Below are positions 38,514 through 47,918 of a DNA stretch of 64,000 nucleotides, in pieces; the first letter of the stretch is position 1; the number at the start of each line of letters is the position of its first letter. Source of the DNA: Sphingomonas sp. PsM26 (GTDB taxonomy: Bacteria; Pseudomonadota; Alphaproteobacteria; Sphingomonadales; Sphingomonadaceae). The stretch is from positions 1 to 64,000 of the forward strand of contig JARUXA010000003.1 in NCBI GenBank assembly GCA_030433805.1, read 5' to 3'. The notes below the pieces were generated by a model, which ran no database searches, had not been told where the DNA came from, and saw only the letters and a list, made by a program, of their open reading frames with translations. The translations under genes were made by a program, and so were the position numbers.

Positions 38514-39721
38514 CGTGTCTTCTCCCATAACCAATGATGCAGCGCCTGCGCCGCCGCGAGCATGTCACGCGGATGGCGTGCCGTACGCGCCTGCTCCGCC
38601 AGCGTCGTGAAGCGCGCGCGCCCCGACAGCGCGTCCAGATAGCGATCCAGCGCATCGTCGCGCATCCGCACTGGCACACCGAACACCCCGACCGCGCGGT
38701 CGCGCACGACCTCGACGTAGCGCGGCCCGAGCCCACCCTGACGCCCGGCCTTGCGCACCAGTGCAGCGGCATTGTCGATCAGCGCCGCCTTGCCGAACGC
38801 GATCGCGCGCGGCCGCCGACGCGGTGCGCCGAACGTCGCGGTCGCCTGAATGCCCGCGAGCAGCGCCGCTGCCGCGATCGCCAGCGTCATCGCGAGAAAA
38901 GGCGGGTCGAACATCAGCTTCAACGGACTGGGCGCGCGACCGAAACCGTTGAGTGTCACGTCGAACACGACCGAATCCGCCCCCGTGGAATTGAGCCAGT
39001 CGAGCAGATCGAGCGCAGCGCGTGCCTGCCCCGCGTCGCGCATTCCGACGTTGGACAGCAAATCGGGATCGGCGAGGACGTAGAACGGGTGCTTCCCGAT
39101 CTGCGCGAGCACGACGTGCCCGGCGGCATCGGTCAGCAACGGGCGAAACCCGGGTCCGGTAATCGTCTGTACCGCACGCGGCGCCACGAAGCGCATGGTC
39201 GCGGGCATCCAAGCCAACCCCTTGAGCGGCCGCCCGCCGCTGCGATACCGTTTCACCACCAGCGGATATTGCGGTGCGAGCACGCCTTGCGGCTCGCGCT
39301 CCGGCAGCAAGGCGGCGACGTTGACCCATCCGCTGTGCTGCGGGTCCTTGGTCGTCGCCCATTTCGGTAGCACCACCAGCGTCGGCTTGACGCTGCGTTG
39401 CGCGAGCACCTTGGTCATGTCGGTGTCGGCGCGCTCGGGGGTCAGGACGACCAGGTCCTCGGTGCGCAGAATGCGGGGATCGCGCAGGATCCGGGGGTTG
39501 CGTCCGGTCGCCTCTGCCAACCGCACGATCCCGCCGAACCCCACTGCCGCGTTCGACAAGGCATGCGCGCCGCCGTTGCGCCCGGAACGCAGGTCGGGCG
39601 CATAGGCGCCGAGCACCACCATCGCGAGGAACGCGACAATCCCAACAGCGATGAGGATGGCGACCGTGCGGACCTCAAACGCGCTGTCCGCCGCTCCACG
39701 TGTCGTGGAAACGTCGCTCAT
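38510..39721 (-). CDS. DUF4350-domain membrane protein
   Basis: The ~403-residue protein has an N-terminal membrane helix (about 18-40), a soluble DUF4350 region (45-250, with [20 protein letters not shown] and [11 protein letters not shown]), a second helix near 265-290 and a cytoplasmic C-terminal tail. Genes of this type regularly accompany moxR/DUF58. The ATG at 39721 overlaps the DUF4129 stop as ATGA. Function unknown beyond the operon association. Confidence 0.82.
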   Translation of the reverse strand: MSDVSTTRGAADSAFEVRTVAILIAVGIVAFLAMVVLGAYAPDLRSGRNGGAHALSNAAVGFGGIVRLAEATGRNPRILRDPRILRTEDLVVLTPERADTDMTKVLAQRSVKPTLVVLPKWATTKDPQHSGWVNVAALLPEREPQGVLAPQYPLVVKRYRSGGRPLKGLAWMPATMRFVAPRAVQTITGPGFRPLLTDAAGHVVLAQIGKHPFYVLADPDLLSNVGMRDAGQARAALDLLDWLNSTGADSVVFDVTLNGFGRAPSPLKLMFDPPFLAMTLAIAAAALLAGIQATATFGAPRRRPRAIAFGKAALIDNAAALVRKAGRQGGLGPRYVEVVRDRAVGVFGVPVRMRDDALDRYLDALSGRARFTTLAEQARTARHPRDMLAAAQALHHWLWEKTR

Positions 39722-40422
39722 CCGCGCCACGCCTGCGGCAGCGCGAAGTCTTGATACGCCGCACGCGCGCTGGCCCAGTCGCTGGCGTCGACGGCGCGCG
39801 CGCCGAACAGGCTGCGCTCGACCAGCGCCGCGATCCCGGCGAACAGGCGCCGCGCGGCAGGCGGCACCGCGTCCGCTTCGCTCAATTCGCGGCTAGTGAG
39901 CGCGGGACGTACGGCGCGGGGACGGCGGCGGGCGATATCGTCGATCGAGCGGATCAGCAGCACATGCACCGCCTCGGCATAGCGTCCGTCCGCCGCCAGC
40001 CGGTCCGCCTCACGCAGCCACGCCTGCGCCGGCGCGGCGTCGGGGTGCCAGTCAGGATCGGGGACGACCGGCTCAGTCTGGCGCGTGCCGCGGCGGTGCG
40101 GCCAGCGCCATTCGCCGTGGCGGATGCGTTGGTAGACCACCCATCCCAGCAGCACGACCAATGCGGCGATCAGCGTCCACAGAAAGATCCGCGCGTACGG
40201 CGCTTGCGGCATCTGCCGGGAAATCCAGCCGATCAACCGCGCGACCGGCTGCAGGACGTGCGCAAGCCAATCGAGGACCTGCGTCAGCCATTCCGGTGGC
40301 CTCGGTGGCGGGGCTGCGCGGGTCAGGGTGAACTGCACGCTCGGGTCCGCGCGGAGCGCCGCGTGGGCGGCAGCGAACCGGTCGCCGTCGGCGGCGGCAT
40401 GTTGCGCGATTCCCCCGCTCAC
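39718..40422 (-). CDS. DUF4129-domain membrane protein
   Basis: The ~234-residue protein has one membrane helix (about 85-110, LWTLIAALVVLLGWVVY) and a C-terminal DUF4129 domain (ADRLAADGRYAEAVHVLLIRSIDDIARR). It is the first gene of the six-gene leftward operon. GTG 40422 with GGGGGA upstream is preferred over a TTG at 40443. The upstream gap has a palindromic element and the divergent YciC-like gene. Confidence 0.8.
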   Translation of the reverse strand: MSGGIAQHAAADGDRFAAAHAALRADPSVQFTLTRAAPPPRPPEWLTQVLDWLAHVLQPVARLIGWISRQMPQAPYARIFLWTLIAALVVLLGWVVYQRIRHGEWRWPHRRGTRQTEPVVPDPDWHPDAAPAQAWLREADRLAADGRYAEAVHVLLIRSIDDIARRRPRAVRPALTSRELSEADAVPPAARRLFAGIAALVERSLFGARAVDASDWASARAAYQDFALPQAWRG

Positions 40423-40626
40423 TTGGCATCCCCCGGGCAGCAATTGGCGCTACGGCGTTGAACCTAAACCAACGCGCGAAGCACGCAAACGGCAAATTGG
40501 GTCTGCCGGGCTCGGCACCGAGGATGGGACCCGGCGCGCTTTGCCTCCTGGACTGCTCTCCCGCGCAAGCGAGACCTCTGCGTAAAGGCAATCGGAGGTT
40601 TGATTGTCACCCGCGCCCCAAAGTTG

Positions 40627-40719
40627 CCGTCATGCTGAACTTGTTTCAGCATCCACCGTGCGACAAGCACGGACCGGACTCGCGGAGGGCTGGATCCTGA
40701 AACAAGTTCAGGATGACGG
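40627..40719. repeat. Palindromic element, third family
   Basis: The left arm includes GTCATGCTGAACTTGTTTCA and the right arm TGAAACAAGTTCAGGATGAC. The arms are inverted with two mismatches over ~28 bases around a ~35-base centre. It is REPIN-like but shorter (~93 bp) than the 105-bp families. It fills the 414-base gap between divergent genes, which otherwise holds only a short CTTCGCGGGAAAACGGG repeat near 40741, shared with ~10029. Confidence 0.85.
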
Positions 40720-40836
40720 ACGGTTTTCCAGAACTCCCGCCTTCGCGGGAAAACGGGCGGCCGCACGCGAACGAATCCGTTTGCCCCGCCTCGCATCTCG
40801 CGTCAGGGTCGCACCAATTCACGGGGGGTTTCCACG

Positions 40837-41622
40837 ATGGCCAGCGCAGCATCAGCGTCCGACCGCCGCATGTCGATCGGTCGGGTGTTCAACCGGGCGT
40901 TTGCCGCGCTGGGGGCCAATGCCGGCACGATGTTCGGAATCGCCTTTCTCTTCAGCGCGCTACCAATCGCGCTGCTCAACCTGTGGCAGGCCGGGCTTGG
41001 CCCGACGCGTGATTTCGGGACCAATGCGGTGCTGATCGGCGGCATCTATCTCGCGAGCTTCGTGCTGACGCAACTCGCGCAAGGCGGGCTGGTCCGCGCG
41101 ACGATCGCGCATAGCGACCACCGCACCGTCAGCTTCGCCGCCTGCGTGGCGACGGGTGCGCGCTTTGCCCTGCCGCTGCTCGCGCTCGGGATCGTGATGG
41201 GTTTCGCGCTGTTGCTCGGGTTCATGGTCTTCATCATCCCCGGCGTGCTGCTGTATCTCGCCTGGGCGGTCGCGGTGCCCGCCCTGGTGATTGACGGAAC
41301 GGGTGTGTTCGGCGCGTTCGGGCGCAGTGCCTTCCTCACGCGCGGGGCGCGCTGGAATATCTTCGGGATCGGGCTGGTAGTGCTCGTGCTATACTACATA
41401 CTGCTCGCCGGCGTCGGGATCGTCACCGTTGCGATCACGGGATTCCCTACGCCCGCAACGCGCGGTCTGGACGGCTTCCTGACATTATCGTCGGTGCTGG
41501 GTGCCATCTCGACGACGGTCAGCACGGCGGCGTTCGCGGCGATACAGACATCGCTGTATGTCGAGTTGCGCGACTGGAAGGATGGTCCGCAAATCGATCA
41601 GCTGTCGGACATCTTCGCCTGA
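40837..41622 (+). CDS. YciC-like multi-helix membrane protein
   Basis: The 261-residue protein has about six hydrophobic helices with the pattern IIPGVLLYLAWAVAVPALVIDG, seen in the YciC / glycerophosphodiesterase membrane-domain group. It likely acts as a membrane-organising protein; no enzyme domain is attached. GGGGGG precedes the ATG. It is divergent from the MoxR operon and 62 bases upstream of the DUF2141 gene. Confidence 0.75.
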   Translation: MASAASASDRRMSIGRVFNRAFAALGANAGTMFGIAFLFSALPIALLNLWQAGLGPTRDFGTNAVLIGGIYLASFVLTQLAQGGLVRATIAHSDHRTVSFAACVATGARFALPLLALGIVMGFALLLGFMVFIIPGVLLYLAWAVAVPALVIDGTGVFGAFGRSAFLTRGARWNIFGIGLVVLVLYYILLAGVGIVTVAITGFPTPATRGLDGFLTLSSVLGAISTTVSTAAFAAIQTSLYVELRDWKDGPQIDQLSDIFA

Positions 41623-41684
41623 CCCACCGCCCGGCGGGCCGATCCCGCCTTAATCTCGGACACAATCCGGGCTAGAGCCGCGCG

Positions 41685-42155
41685 ATGAATCGGTTCCCCT
41701 CCCCGCTCCGCTGGAAGTTCCTGCTTCCGATCGCGCCATTATTCGCGATCGGTGCAGCCCCCTCCGGCGGCACGCTTCACGTCCAGGTCGACAACGTCCG
41801 CGCGTTGACCGGGCGAGTCCATGTCGATCTCTGCACGCAGCCGCAGTTCCTCAAGGATTGCCCGATCACCGCCGAAGCCCCGCCGAGCATCGGGCTGACC
41901 ACGGTGACGCTGCGCAACCTAAAACCGGGCCGCTACGCAGTGCAGGCGTTCTATGACCAGAATGGCAATAAAAAGGTTGATCGCGCACTCTTCGGCATCC
42001 CCAAGGAAGGCGTCGGTTTCTCGAACGATGCCAAGATCCGCATGGCTCCCCCGAAGTGGGACGAAGCCGTGTTCGATTACGACGGGCAGGAACGCACGAT
42101 CCGCCTGAAACTCCGCTACTTCATCGGCCCCGACGCGCCGACGGCAGGCAAGTAA
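41685..42155 (+). CDS. DUF2141-domain exported protein
   Basis: The 156-residue protein has a signal peptide (to about residue 27) and a DUF2141 beta-sandwich. The family traits are visible: LKPGRYAVQAFYDQNGNKKVD and the later FGIPKEGVGFSNDA. The DxNxNxxxD loop suggests metal binding. It is followed after three bases by hpnN, so the two are co-transcribed; an envelope role alongside hopanoid transport is a guess from position. Confidence 0.85.
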   Translation: MNRFPSPLRWKFLLPIAPLFAIGAAPSGGTLHVQVDNVRALTGRVHVDLCTQPQFLKDCPITAEAPPSIGLTTVTLRNLKPGRYAVQAFYDQNGNKKVDRALFGIPKEGVGFSNDAKIRMAPPKWDEAVFDYDGQERTIRLKLRYFIGPDAPTAGK

Positions 42156-42158
42156 ACG

Positions 42159-44747
42159 ATGATCGCTCGCCTGCTCGAACGGCTCGTCGCGCTCGGCGTG
42201 CGGTCGCCCTTTGCGGTCCTCGGACTGTGCCTTGCGCTGGTGGTCGGCGCAGGCGCCTATGCCGCCGGCCATTTCGCGATGACGACCGACACGGCCGCGC
42301 TGATTTCCCCCACGATCGAATGGCGCAAGCAGGAGAAGGCGGTCGAACAGGCGTTCCCGCAACTAAAGGACGTCCTGCTGGTCGTCATCGACGGCAAGAC
42401 ACCCGAATTGGCGGAAGCCGCGACCGCGAAACTGACGGCGGCTCTAACCGCCGACACACAGCACTTCCGCAGCATCCAGCGTCCGGATGGCGGGGCGTAC
42501 TTGGACCGCGAAGGCCTGTTGTTCGGATCGACCGACGAGGTCCGCGCCTCCACCAAGGCGTTGATCGAGGCGCAGCCACTGCTCGGTCCGCTGGCGAGCG
42601 ACCCGTCGCTCCGCGGAATCGCGGGCGCGTTCTCCACGATGCTCACCGGGGTCGAGCGCGGGGACATTCCGTTGTCGCGGCTCGCGCGTCCGATGCGAAC
42701 GATGGCGGACGCGCTCGATGCGTCGGCGGCGGGGAAACCCGCCTATTTCTCGTGGCAGGACCTGTTCGCCGGATCGGGCCAGACCGCCCCGCCGCGCCGC
42801 CGCCTGATCCTCGCGCAACCGCGACTCGATTACGGCGCGCTCCAGCCAGGCGAGGATGCGGTCGGCGCGATCGTTGCGGAAGCTGCGAGGCTGGGGCTTG
42901 ATCCCGCCCACGGCGTCACCGTCCGCACGACCGGCGAAGTCCCGCTGGCGGACGAGGAGTTCGCGACGCTCGAGGAGAATATCGGTTGGGTCGGCGCGGT
43001 GATGGCGCTCGCGATGCTGGTGACGCTGTGGTTCGCGGTACGCTCCGCGAAGATCGTCACCGCGATCCTGCTGACCATTGTGGCTGGGCTGGTCGTCACA
43101 ACTGCACTCGGGTTGCTCGCGGTCGGCGCGCTCAATCTCATCTCGGTCGCGTTCATTCCCTTGTTCGTGGGGCTTGGCGTCGATTTTGGGATCCAGATCG
43201 CGGTGCGCTTTAACGCCGAGCGGCTGGAGGGCGCCACCACCGGCCCCGCGCTGGAACGCGCAGCCCGCGCGCTTGGCGCGCCGCTCGCGCTCGCCGCCGG
43301 GGCGGTGTTCCTCGGGTTCGGGGCGTTCCTGCCGACCGACTATGTCGGGATCGCCGAGCTGGGAATCATCGCCGGGCTGGGGATGCTGGTCGCGCTAGCC
43401 GCCAGCGTCACGCTGCTGCCCGCGCTGCTGATGCTGTTCAAGCCGGGCGCGCCGCGCCGCGAAGTCGGCTTTGCCGAAGCGGCGCCTGTCGACCGCTGGC
43501 TCCACACGCATCGCAAGACAGTATTGTGGGCTTTCGCGCTGTCGATGGCGGGGAGCATCGCGCTGCTCCCCTTCGTCCAGTTCGACTTCAACCCGCTCCA
43601 CCTGCGTGCGAAGGACGGCCCGGCAATGCGCGCGCTGACCGACCTGATGCGCGATCCGTTGCGCACCCCCAACACGATCAACGTCCTCGCCCCCAATGCG
43701 CAGGCCGCACAGGCGCTTGCGACCAAGCTGTCGACACTCCCCGAAGTTGCCGAGGCCGTTTCGATCGATGGATATGTCCCGCAGGACCAGGAGGCCAAGC
43801 TCGCGCTGGTGCAGGATGCATCGCTGCTTCTGGATGCGACGATCAACCCGTTCGACGTAGCCGCCGCCCCGAGCGACGCCGAGAACATCGCCGCGCTGCG
43901 CCAGACCGCAACCGCCTTGCGCACCGTGGCGGCGGGGGAGCCGCGTGGCGGGGTGAGCGACGCGCTCCATCTTGCCAGCGCGTTCGAGCAACTCGCGGCG
44001 GGAACCCCCACGCTGCGCACCCGCGCGACCGCGCTGCTCGTCCCCCCGCTCGGCACGATGCTCGACCAGATCCGCACCGCGCTTCAGGCCGAGGCAGTGA
44101 CGCGCGAGACGCTCCCGCCCGAGATCGCGGGCAATTGGGTCGCCAAGGACGGCCGCGCGCTGGTGCAGGTCTTCCCCAAGGGCGACAGCAACGACAATGC
44201 CGTGCTCCGGCGCTTCACGGCCGCGGTGCGCAAGGTTGCGCCCACCGCCAGCGGCCTGCCGGTTGCGACACAGGAAGCCGCCAAGACGGTCGCCTGGGCG
44301 TTCGTCGAGGCTGGCGTGCTCGCGCTTGCGCTGGTCAGCGTGCTGCTGTTCGTCGTGTTGCGCGATGCGCGCGAGGTTGCCTTCACGCTAGCCCCGGTCG
44401 TGCTGTCGATGTTCCTGACGCTTAGCAGTTGCGTGCTGATCGGGCAGCCGATCAATTTCGCGAACATCATCGCCTTCCCCTTACTGTTCGGGGTGGGCGT
44501 CGCGTTCCACATCTATTTTGTGATGGCATGGCGCGGCGGGGCGACCGACCTGCTCCAGTCGAGCCTCGCGCGCGCGGTGCTGTTCAGCGCCCTGGCGACG
44601 GGCAGCGCGTTCGGAAGCCTGTGGCTGTCGCACCATCCCGGCACCGCGAGCATGGGTAAGATCCTGATGATCTCGCTTGCCTGGACGCTGGTGTGCGCGC
44701 TGATCTTCGAGCCTGCGCTACTGGGGCCGCCGCGCAAGAAGGCGTGA
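42159..44747 (+). CDS. hpnN: Hopanoid transporter HpnN (RND family)
   Basis: This 862-residue RND-type protein has two repeats of one helix, a large periplasmic domain and five helices. Helical clusters are at ~15-40, 275-430, 455-475 and 710-855. HpnN moves hopanoids from the inner to the outer membrane in bacteria where it has been studied. It lies apart from the biosynthetic operon but beside hpnM and an mlaA homologue. The downstream gap holds a family A palindromic element. Confidence 0.92.
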   Translation: MIARLLERLVALGVRSPFAVLGLCLALVVGAGAYAAGHFAMTTDTAALISPTIEWRKQEKAVEQAFPQLKDVLLVVIDGKTPELAEAATAKLTAALTADTQHFRSIQRPDGGAYLDREGLLFGSTDEVRASTKALIEAQPLLGPLASDPSLRGIAGAFSTMLTGVERGDIPLSRLARPMRTMADALDASAAGKPAYFSWQDLFAGSGQTAPPRRRLILAQPRLDYGALQPGEDAVGAIVAEAARLGLDPAHGVTVRTTGEVPLADEEFATLEENIGWVGAVMALAMLVTLWFAVRSAKIVTAILLTIVAGLVVTTALGLLAVGALNLISVAFIPLFVGLGVDFGIQIAVRFNAERLEGATTGPALERAARALGAPLALAAGAVFLGFGAFLPTDYVGIAELGIIAGLGMLVALAASVTLLPALLMLFKPGAPRREVGFAEAAPVDRWLHTHRKTVLWAFALSMAGSIALLPFVQFDFNPLHLRAKDGPAMRALTDLMRDPLRTPNTINVLAPNAQAAQALATKLSTLPEVAEAVSIDGYVPQDQEAKLALVQDASLLLDATINPFDVAAAPSDAENIAALRQTATALRTVAAGEPRGGVSDALHLASAFEQLAAGTPTLRTRATALLVPPLGTMLDQIRTALQAEAVTRETLPPEIAGNWVAKDGRALVQVFPKGDSNDNAVLRRFTAAVRKVAPTASGLPVATQEAAKTVAWAFVEAGVLALALVSVLLFVVLRDAREVAFTLAPVVLSMFLTLSSCVLIGQPINFANIIAFPLLFGVGVAFHIYFVMAWRGGATDLLQSSLARAVLFSALATGSAFGSLWLSHHPGTASMGKILMISLAWTLVCALIFEPALLGPPRKKA

Positions 44748-44770
44748 GATCAACCATCCCATTCTCGGCG

Positions 44771-44875
44771 CTTCCCCGGCGAAGGCCGGGGCCCAGGAGC
44801 GGGGGTCGCGGTAACGATGTGCAGTCGCCCGCATTCGTCTGTTTCGCTCCTGGGCCCCGGCCTTCGCCGGGGAAG
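44771..44875. repeat. Palindromic element, family A (copy 3)
   Basis: It has the same 105-bp length and the same ends (CTTCCCCGGCGAAGGCC ... GGCCTTCGCCGGGGAAG) as the copies at 9890 and 10084, in the same orientation. It occupies most of the 315-base gap between hpnN and the beta-lactamase-like gene; the remainder has no feature I can support. Confidence 0.92.
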
Positions 44876-45062
44876 CGCGTATGGTGTGGGGAAGCGTTTC
44901 GCTCGGGCCAGCGCTTCAATCCGGGCAGTCCCCAGCGCAAGAAAACGTAACACACGCGTTTTGCTTCCCGGCTATGATGTTCCGCGATATGTAACACGAC
45001 GTGTTCAGGTTTTTCGGTCTAGCACCAGCACATCGCTGAAGGACAACACGCAAGGACGATCG

Positions 45063-45920
45063 ATGCGCGTAGCACTGCTTTCCCGCCTGCTTCTTACCGG
45101 TCTCGCCGCCAGTGTCCTCGTACCGGCCTCCGCGGCCGCGAGTTCGCCCGAGTTGATGGGGCTCGAGCGCAAGCTGAGCATGCTGCTCGCCGAACGCTCC
45201 GGCGAATATGGCATCGCCGCGCTCGACCTGCGGGATGGCTCGATCGTTTCCGTCAACGGCGACGTTCCGTTTCCGATGGCGAGCACCGTCAAGGTGGCGA
45301 TCGCGGCAGCGTACCTTGCACAAGTCGACCAGGGACATCGCACCCTCGGCGACATGGTGTACGGTCGTCCCGCCGCAAAGGTGCTGGAGCTGATGATCAT
45401 TCGCAGCGACAATTATGCGACCGACCAGATACTCGCCACGCTCGGCGGGCCGCTCGCGGTGCAGCAGTGGCTGTCGTCGCACCAGATGGCCGGCATTCGG
45501 GTGGACCGCAACATCGCGCAGCTGCTGCGCGAGCGCGGCCACCTTGCCGACATCAAGGACGTCGCCACGCCGGTCGCGATGGTCGCCTTATTGTCCAGGC
45601 TCGACAGCGGCACCGTCCTGACCGCGCAAAGCCGCAGCTTTCTGTTCGGGCTGATGAGCCGGTGTGCGACCGGCACCCGCCGGATCCGCGCGCTGCTGCC
45701 CGCGGGGACTCCAGTCGAGGACAAGACCGGCACGCTCGATGGTGTTACCAATGACGTGGGGTTCATCACCATGCCCGACGGCCGCCGCGTGGCGCTTGCG
45801 GTGTTCGCGCGCGGTGGGCGTGATCGCCAGCCCGTCATCGCAGAAGTCGCGCGGGCGATCTACGACCGCTTCGCAGACAGCACCCGCAACGCGCTTGCGC
45901 TGTTTATGCGGATGCGGTGA
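45063..45920 (+). CDS. Class A beta-lactamase-like serine hydrolase lacking the Glu166 motif
   Basis: The 285-residue protein has a signal peptide ending SAAAS. S74-T-V-K77, S115-D-N and K221-T-G match the class A motifs SxxK, SDN and KTG. In the omega-loop the usual ExxLN is absent. By hand alignment VDRNIAQLL replaces LDRWEPELN, so I151 stands where Glu166 would be and L155 where Asn170 would be. Deacylation of beta-lactams should therefore be poor. It may be a penicillin-binding or amide-hydrolysing relative rather than a resistance enzyme. ATG 45063 is preceded by AAGGACG. Confidence 0.85.
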   Translation: MRVALLSRLLLTGLAASVLVPASAAASSPELMGLERKLSMLLAERSGEYGIAALDLRDGSIVSVNGDVPFPMASTVKVAIAAAYLAQVDQGHRTLGDMVYGRPAAKVLELMIIRSDNYATDQILATLGGPLAVQQWLSSHQMAGIRVDRNIAQLLRERGHLADIKDVATPVAMVALLSRLDSGTVLTAQSRSFLFGLMSRCATGTRRIRALLPAGTPVEDKTGTLDGVTNDVGFITMPDGRRVALAVFARGGRDRQPVIAEVARAIYDRFADSTRNALALFMRMR

Positions 45921-45993
45921 TCGCGGGAGACTGACCGGTCCTGGCAGCCGCCTGGGTGGGACGAGAACGTGCCGCCCGGCCCTCAGCTCAGCG

Positions 45994-46098
45994 CTTCCCC
46001 GGCGAAGGCCGGGGCCCAGTAGCGAAACAGAAGAACGCCGGCAACTGCGCTCCGTTACCCCGACCTTCGCCACTGGGCCCCGGCCTTCGCCGGGGAAG
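45994..46098. repeat. Palindromic element, family A (copy 4, inverted)
   Basis: This 105-bp copy has the standard ends, but its centre matches the other copies only when reverse-complemented, so it lies in the opposite orientation. It sits between the convergent beta-lactamase-like and mlaA genes. Confidence 0.92.
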
Positions 46099-46121
46099 CG
46101 GGACCGTTTTGAGGAAGCGGT

Positions 46122-47162
46122 CTATTTTGGCGACGCGCTGGCAGCCGGGTCAGCAAGCGGATCGCTCAGCGGATACTCCGGCGTTCGTTCTAGTTTTGAC
46201 GTCGCCGTTCCCACTGCGCCCTCAGCAGCAGGGTCCGTCAGCGGATCGGCAAGTGGATCGTTCGCTGACGCCGGTGAGGCGGGCGCTACCGCCGCGGAAC
46301 CACCCGCCGGATCGGCAAGCGGATCGGCCAGCGGGTCCGCCAGCGGATCGCTCATCGCCCCTCCCCCCCGCGTGCCATGCGTTGCCGCAACCCGCCCCGC
46401 GCGGTCCTGCAGATACGAAGACCGCAACGTCGCATACGGATCAATCGCGCTCGCGGTCAGCGCCTTCAACGGCGCGTCCGACTCGACCCGCAGGTCCAGC
46501 CCCGTCAGCACCGCTTGCGGAATACGGAATTCCGCACGGTCGAACGGGGACCCCACCACGACGGGTAACGCCTGCGCCTCTGCAGCTCCGGCCGGCAGAT
46601 CGCGGAAGGTGCTTGGCCCGAGGAACGGCAGGAACAGATATGGCCCTGGCCCGACCCCGTAATGCCCGAGCGTATCGCCTAGGCTGTTGTCGCGATGCGG
46701 CAGGCGAAAGTCCTTCGTCTTGGCGACGTCGAGCAACCCGCCGACCCCCACCGTCGAATTGACCACGAACCGCCCGAGCGTCTTCACCGCACGCTTGGGC
46801 TTTAGCTGGAGCAGGTCATTGGCGAACACCAAAGGCTCGCCGACGTTGGAAAAGAAGTGCCGGATACCTTTACGCGCGAAGTTCGGGACGACCGTCTTGT
46901 ACACCATCGCGACAGGCCGGAAGAACACCCGGTCGAACACCTCGTTGATCGCATACATCTTGCGGTTGAAGCCTTCGAGCGGATCACCCTGGGCATGCCG
47001 CGGGCGCACCCCCTCGTTCGGCGTTTGCGCGCGAACCGCGGCGCGCGTAATCGTGCCAACCGGCGCCGGCGCGACGACGGTTTCCTGCGCCGCTGCGGCC
47101 ATCGGCGTCGCCATCAGCACGATCGCGACTGCCAATATGCTGCTTCCCCCCCGGACCTGCAC
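46122..47162 (-). CDS. mlaA: MlaA/VacJ-family protein with C-terminal DPLA repeats
   Basis: The ~346-residue protein has an N-terminal signal sequence (LAVAIVLMATPMAAAAQ), the MlaA domain (about 60-265; DPLEGFNRKMYAINEVFD, GVGPGPYLFLPFLGPST) and an Asp/Pro/Leu/Ala-rich C-terminal tail with repeated DPLADP blocks. MlaA removes phospholipid from the outer leaflet of the outer membrane. E. coli MlaA is a lipoprotein, but no lipobox cysteine is visible here. GTG 47162 starts five bases after the hpnM stop, so the two are coupled. Confidence 0.87.
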   Translation of the reverse strand: MQVRGGSSILAVAIVLMATPMAAAAQETVVAPAPVGTITRAAVRAQTPNEGVRPRHAQGDPLEGFNRKMYAINEVFDRVFFRPVAMVYKTVVPNFARKGIRHFFSNVGEPLVFANDLLQLKPKRAVKTLGRFVVNSTVGVGGLLDVAKTKDFRLPHRDNSLGDTLGHYGVGPGPYLFLPFLGPSTFRDLPAGAAEAQALPVVVGSPFDRAEFRIPQAVLTGLDLRVESDAPLKALTASAIDPYATLRSSYLQDRAGRVAATHGTRGGGAMSDPLADPLADPLADPAGGSAAVAPASPASANDPLADPLTDPAAEGAVGTATSKLERTPEYPLSDPLADPAASASPK

Positions 47163-47167
47163 TGTCT

Positions 47168-47773
47168 TCAGCGACCGCTCTTGGCGGTGAGCGCGTCGAG
47201 GTGCGTGATCAACGCCTTCGCGCCGCCCTTTGCGAACACACCGGCGAAATCCGCGCGCCGCGTGGCGAGCTGGCTGATGGAATTGCGATAATAGACGTCG
47301 ATCACACGCCATTTGCCGCCGCTCTGGCGCAGGCGATAGGCGATCGGCACGGCCTCGTCCTTGGGCGCGGACAGCGTCGTGCGCACCAGCTTGTCGGCCC
47401 CACGCGTCTCGATCTTCGGGTCGATCGCGAAGCTGTGGCCCGACCAGCTGCTGAAGTTCGACGCATATTGCGCAACGGTCATCCGCCGCATCGCCGCTAC
47501 TAGCGCGGTCTGATCGGCGGGCGCGACTTTGACCCAGTCGGGACCGACCGAGAGGCGGGTGATGAGCGGAATGTCGAAGGTCTGGTCGACGACCGGGCCG
47601 ATCTTGGCGATCCGTCCCTGCGTCCCGAGGCTGCTTCCACCCTTCATGATCGCGACCAGCCCGTCGTCGAGCATCTGCACCGGTGCGCGTGCCGGGTCGG
47701 CGGTCTGTGCAGCGGCAGGGGCTGCGATCATCACGAGAGCACCGGTCAACGCCGTGCGGAAGGAAAAAGACAT
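47168..47773 (-). CDS. hpnM: HpnM, MlaC/Ttg2D-family hopanoid-associated periplasmic protein
   Basis: The 201-residue protein has a signal peptide ending AAAQT and the MlaC/Ttg2D fold (about 40-195; VDQTFDIPLITRLSVG, WRVIDVYYRNSISQLATRRADF). MlaC-type proteins carry lipids across the periplasm; HpnM is the version found in hopanoid loci. The partner mlaA follows directly. AAGGAG precedes ATG 47773. It is divergent from ispH across a palindrome-rich region. Confidence 0.88.
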   Translation of the reverse strand: MSFSFRTALTGALVMIAAPAAAQTADPARAPVQMLDDGLVAIMKGGSSLGTQGRIAKIGPVVDQTFDIPLITRLSVGPDWVKVAPADQTALVAAMRRMTVAQYASNFSSWSGHSFAIDPKIETRGADKLVRTTLSAPKDEAVPIAYRLRQSGGKWRVIDVYYRNSISQLATRRADFAGVFAKGGAKALITHLDALTAKSGR

Positions 47774-47918
47774 GCGAAAGCTCCTTGGGGAAAAGCAGAA
47801 ACGGCCCCCCGCGCGTCGCGGCGGCGGTATCATCGCCAGTTCGCTAGCACAAACCGCTGTAGCCGCGATGAACGGCCAAAACGCCCACCCGATCCTTCAG
47901 CTTGTGCCGCCAAAAGCA

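Noticed and set aside
44771..45062. Upstream extension of the beta-lactamase-like gene to 44817 through the repeat
   Set aside because: The extension is translated palindrome without a signal peptide; ATG 45063 has a ribosome-binding site and opens a proper signal sequence.
45063..45920. Calling the class A-like gene an antibiotic-resistance beta-lactamase
   Set aside because: The Glu166/Asn170 loop residues are missing in my alignment, so hydrolysis is doubtful.
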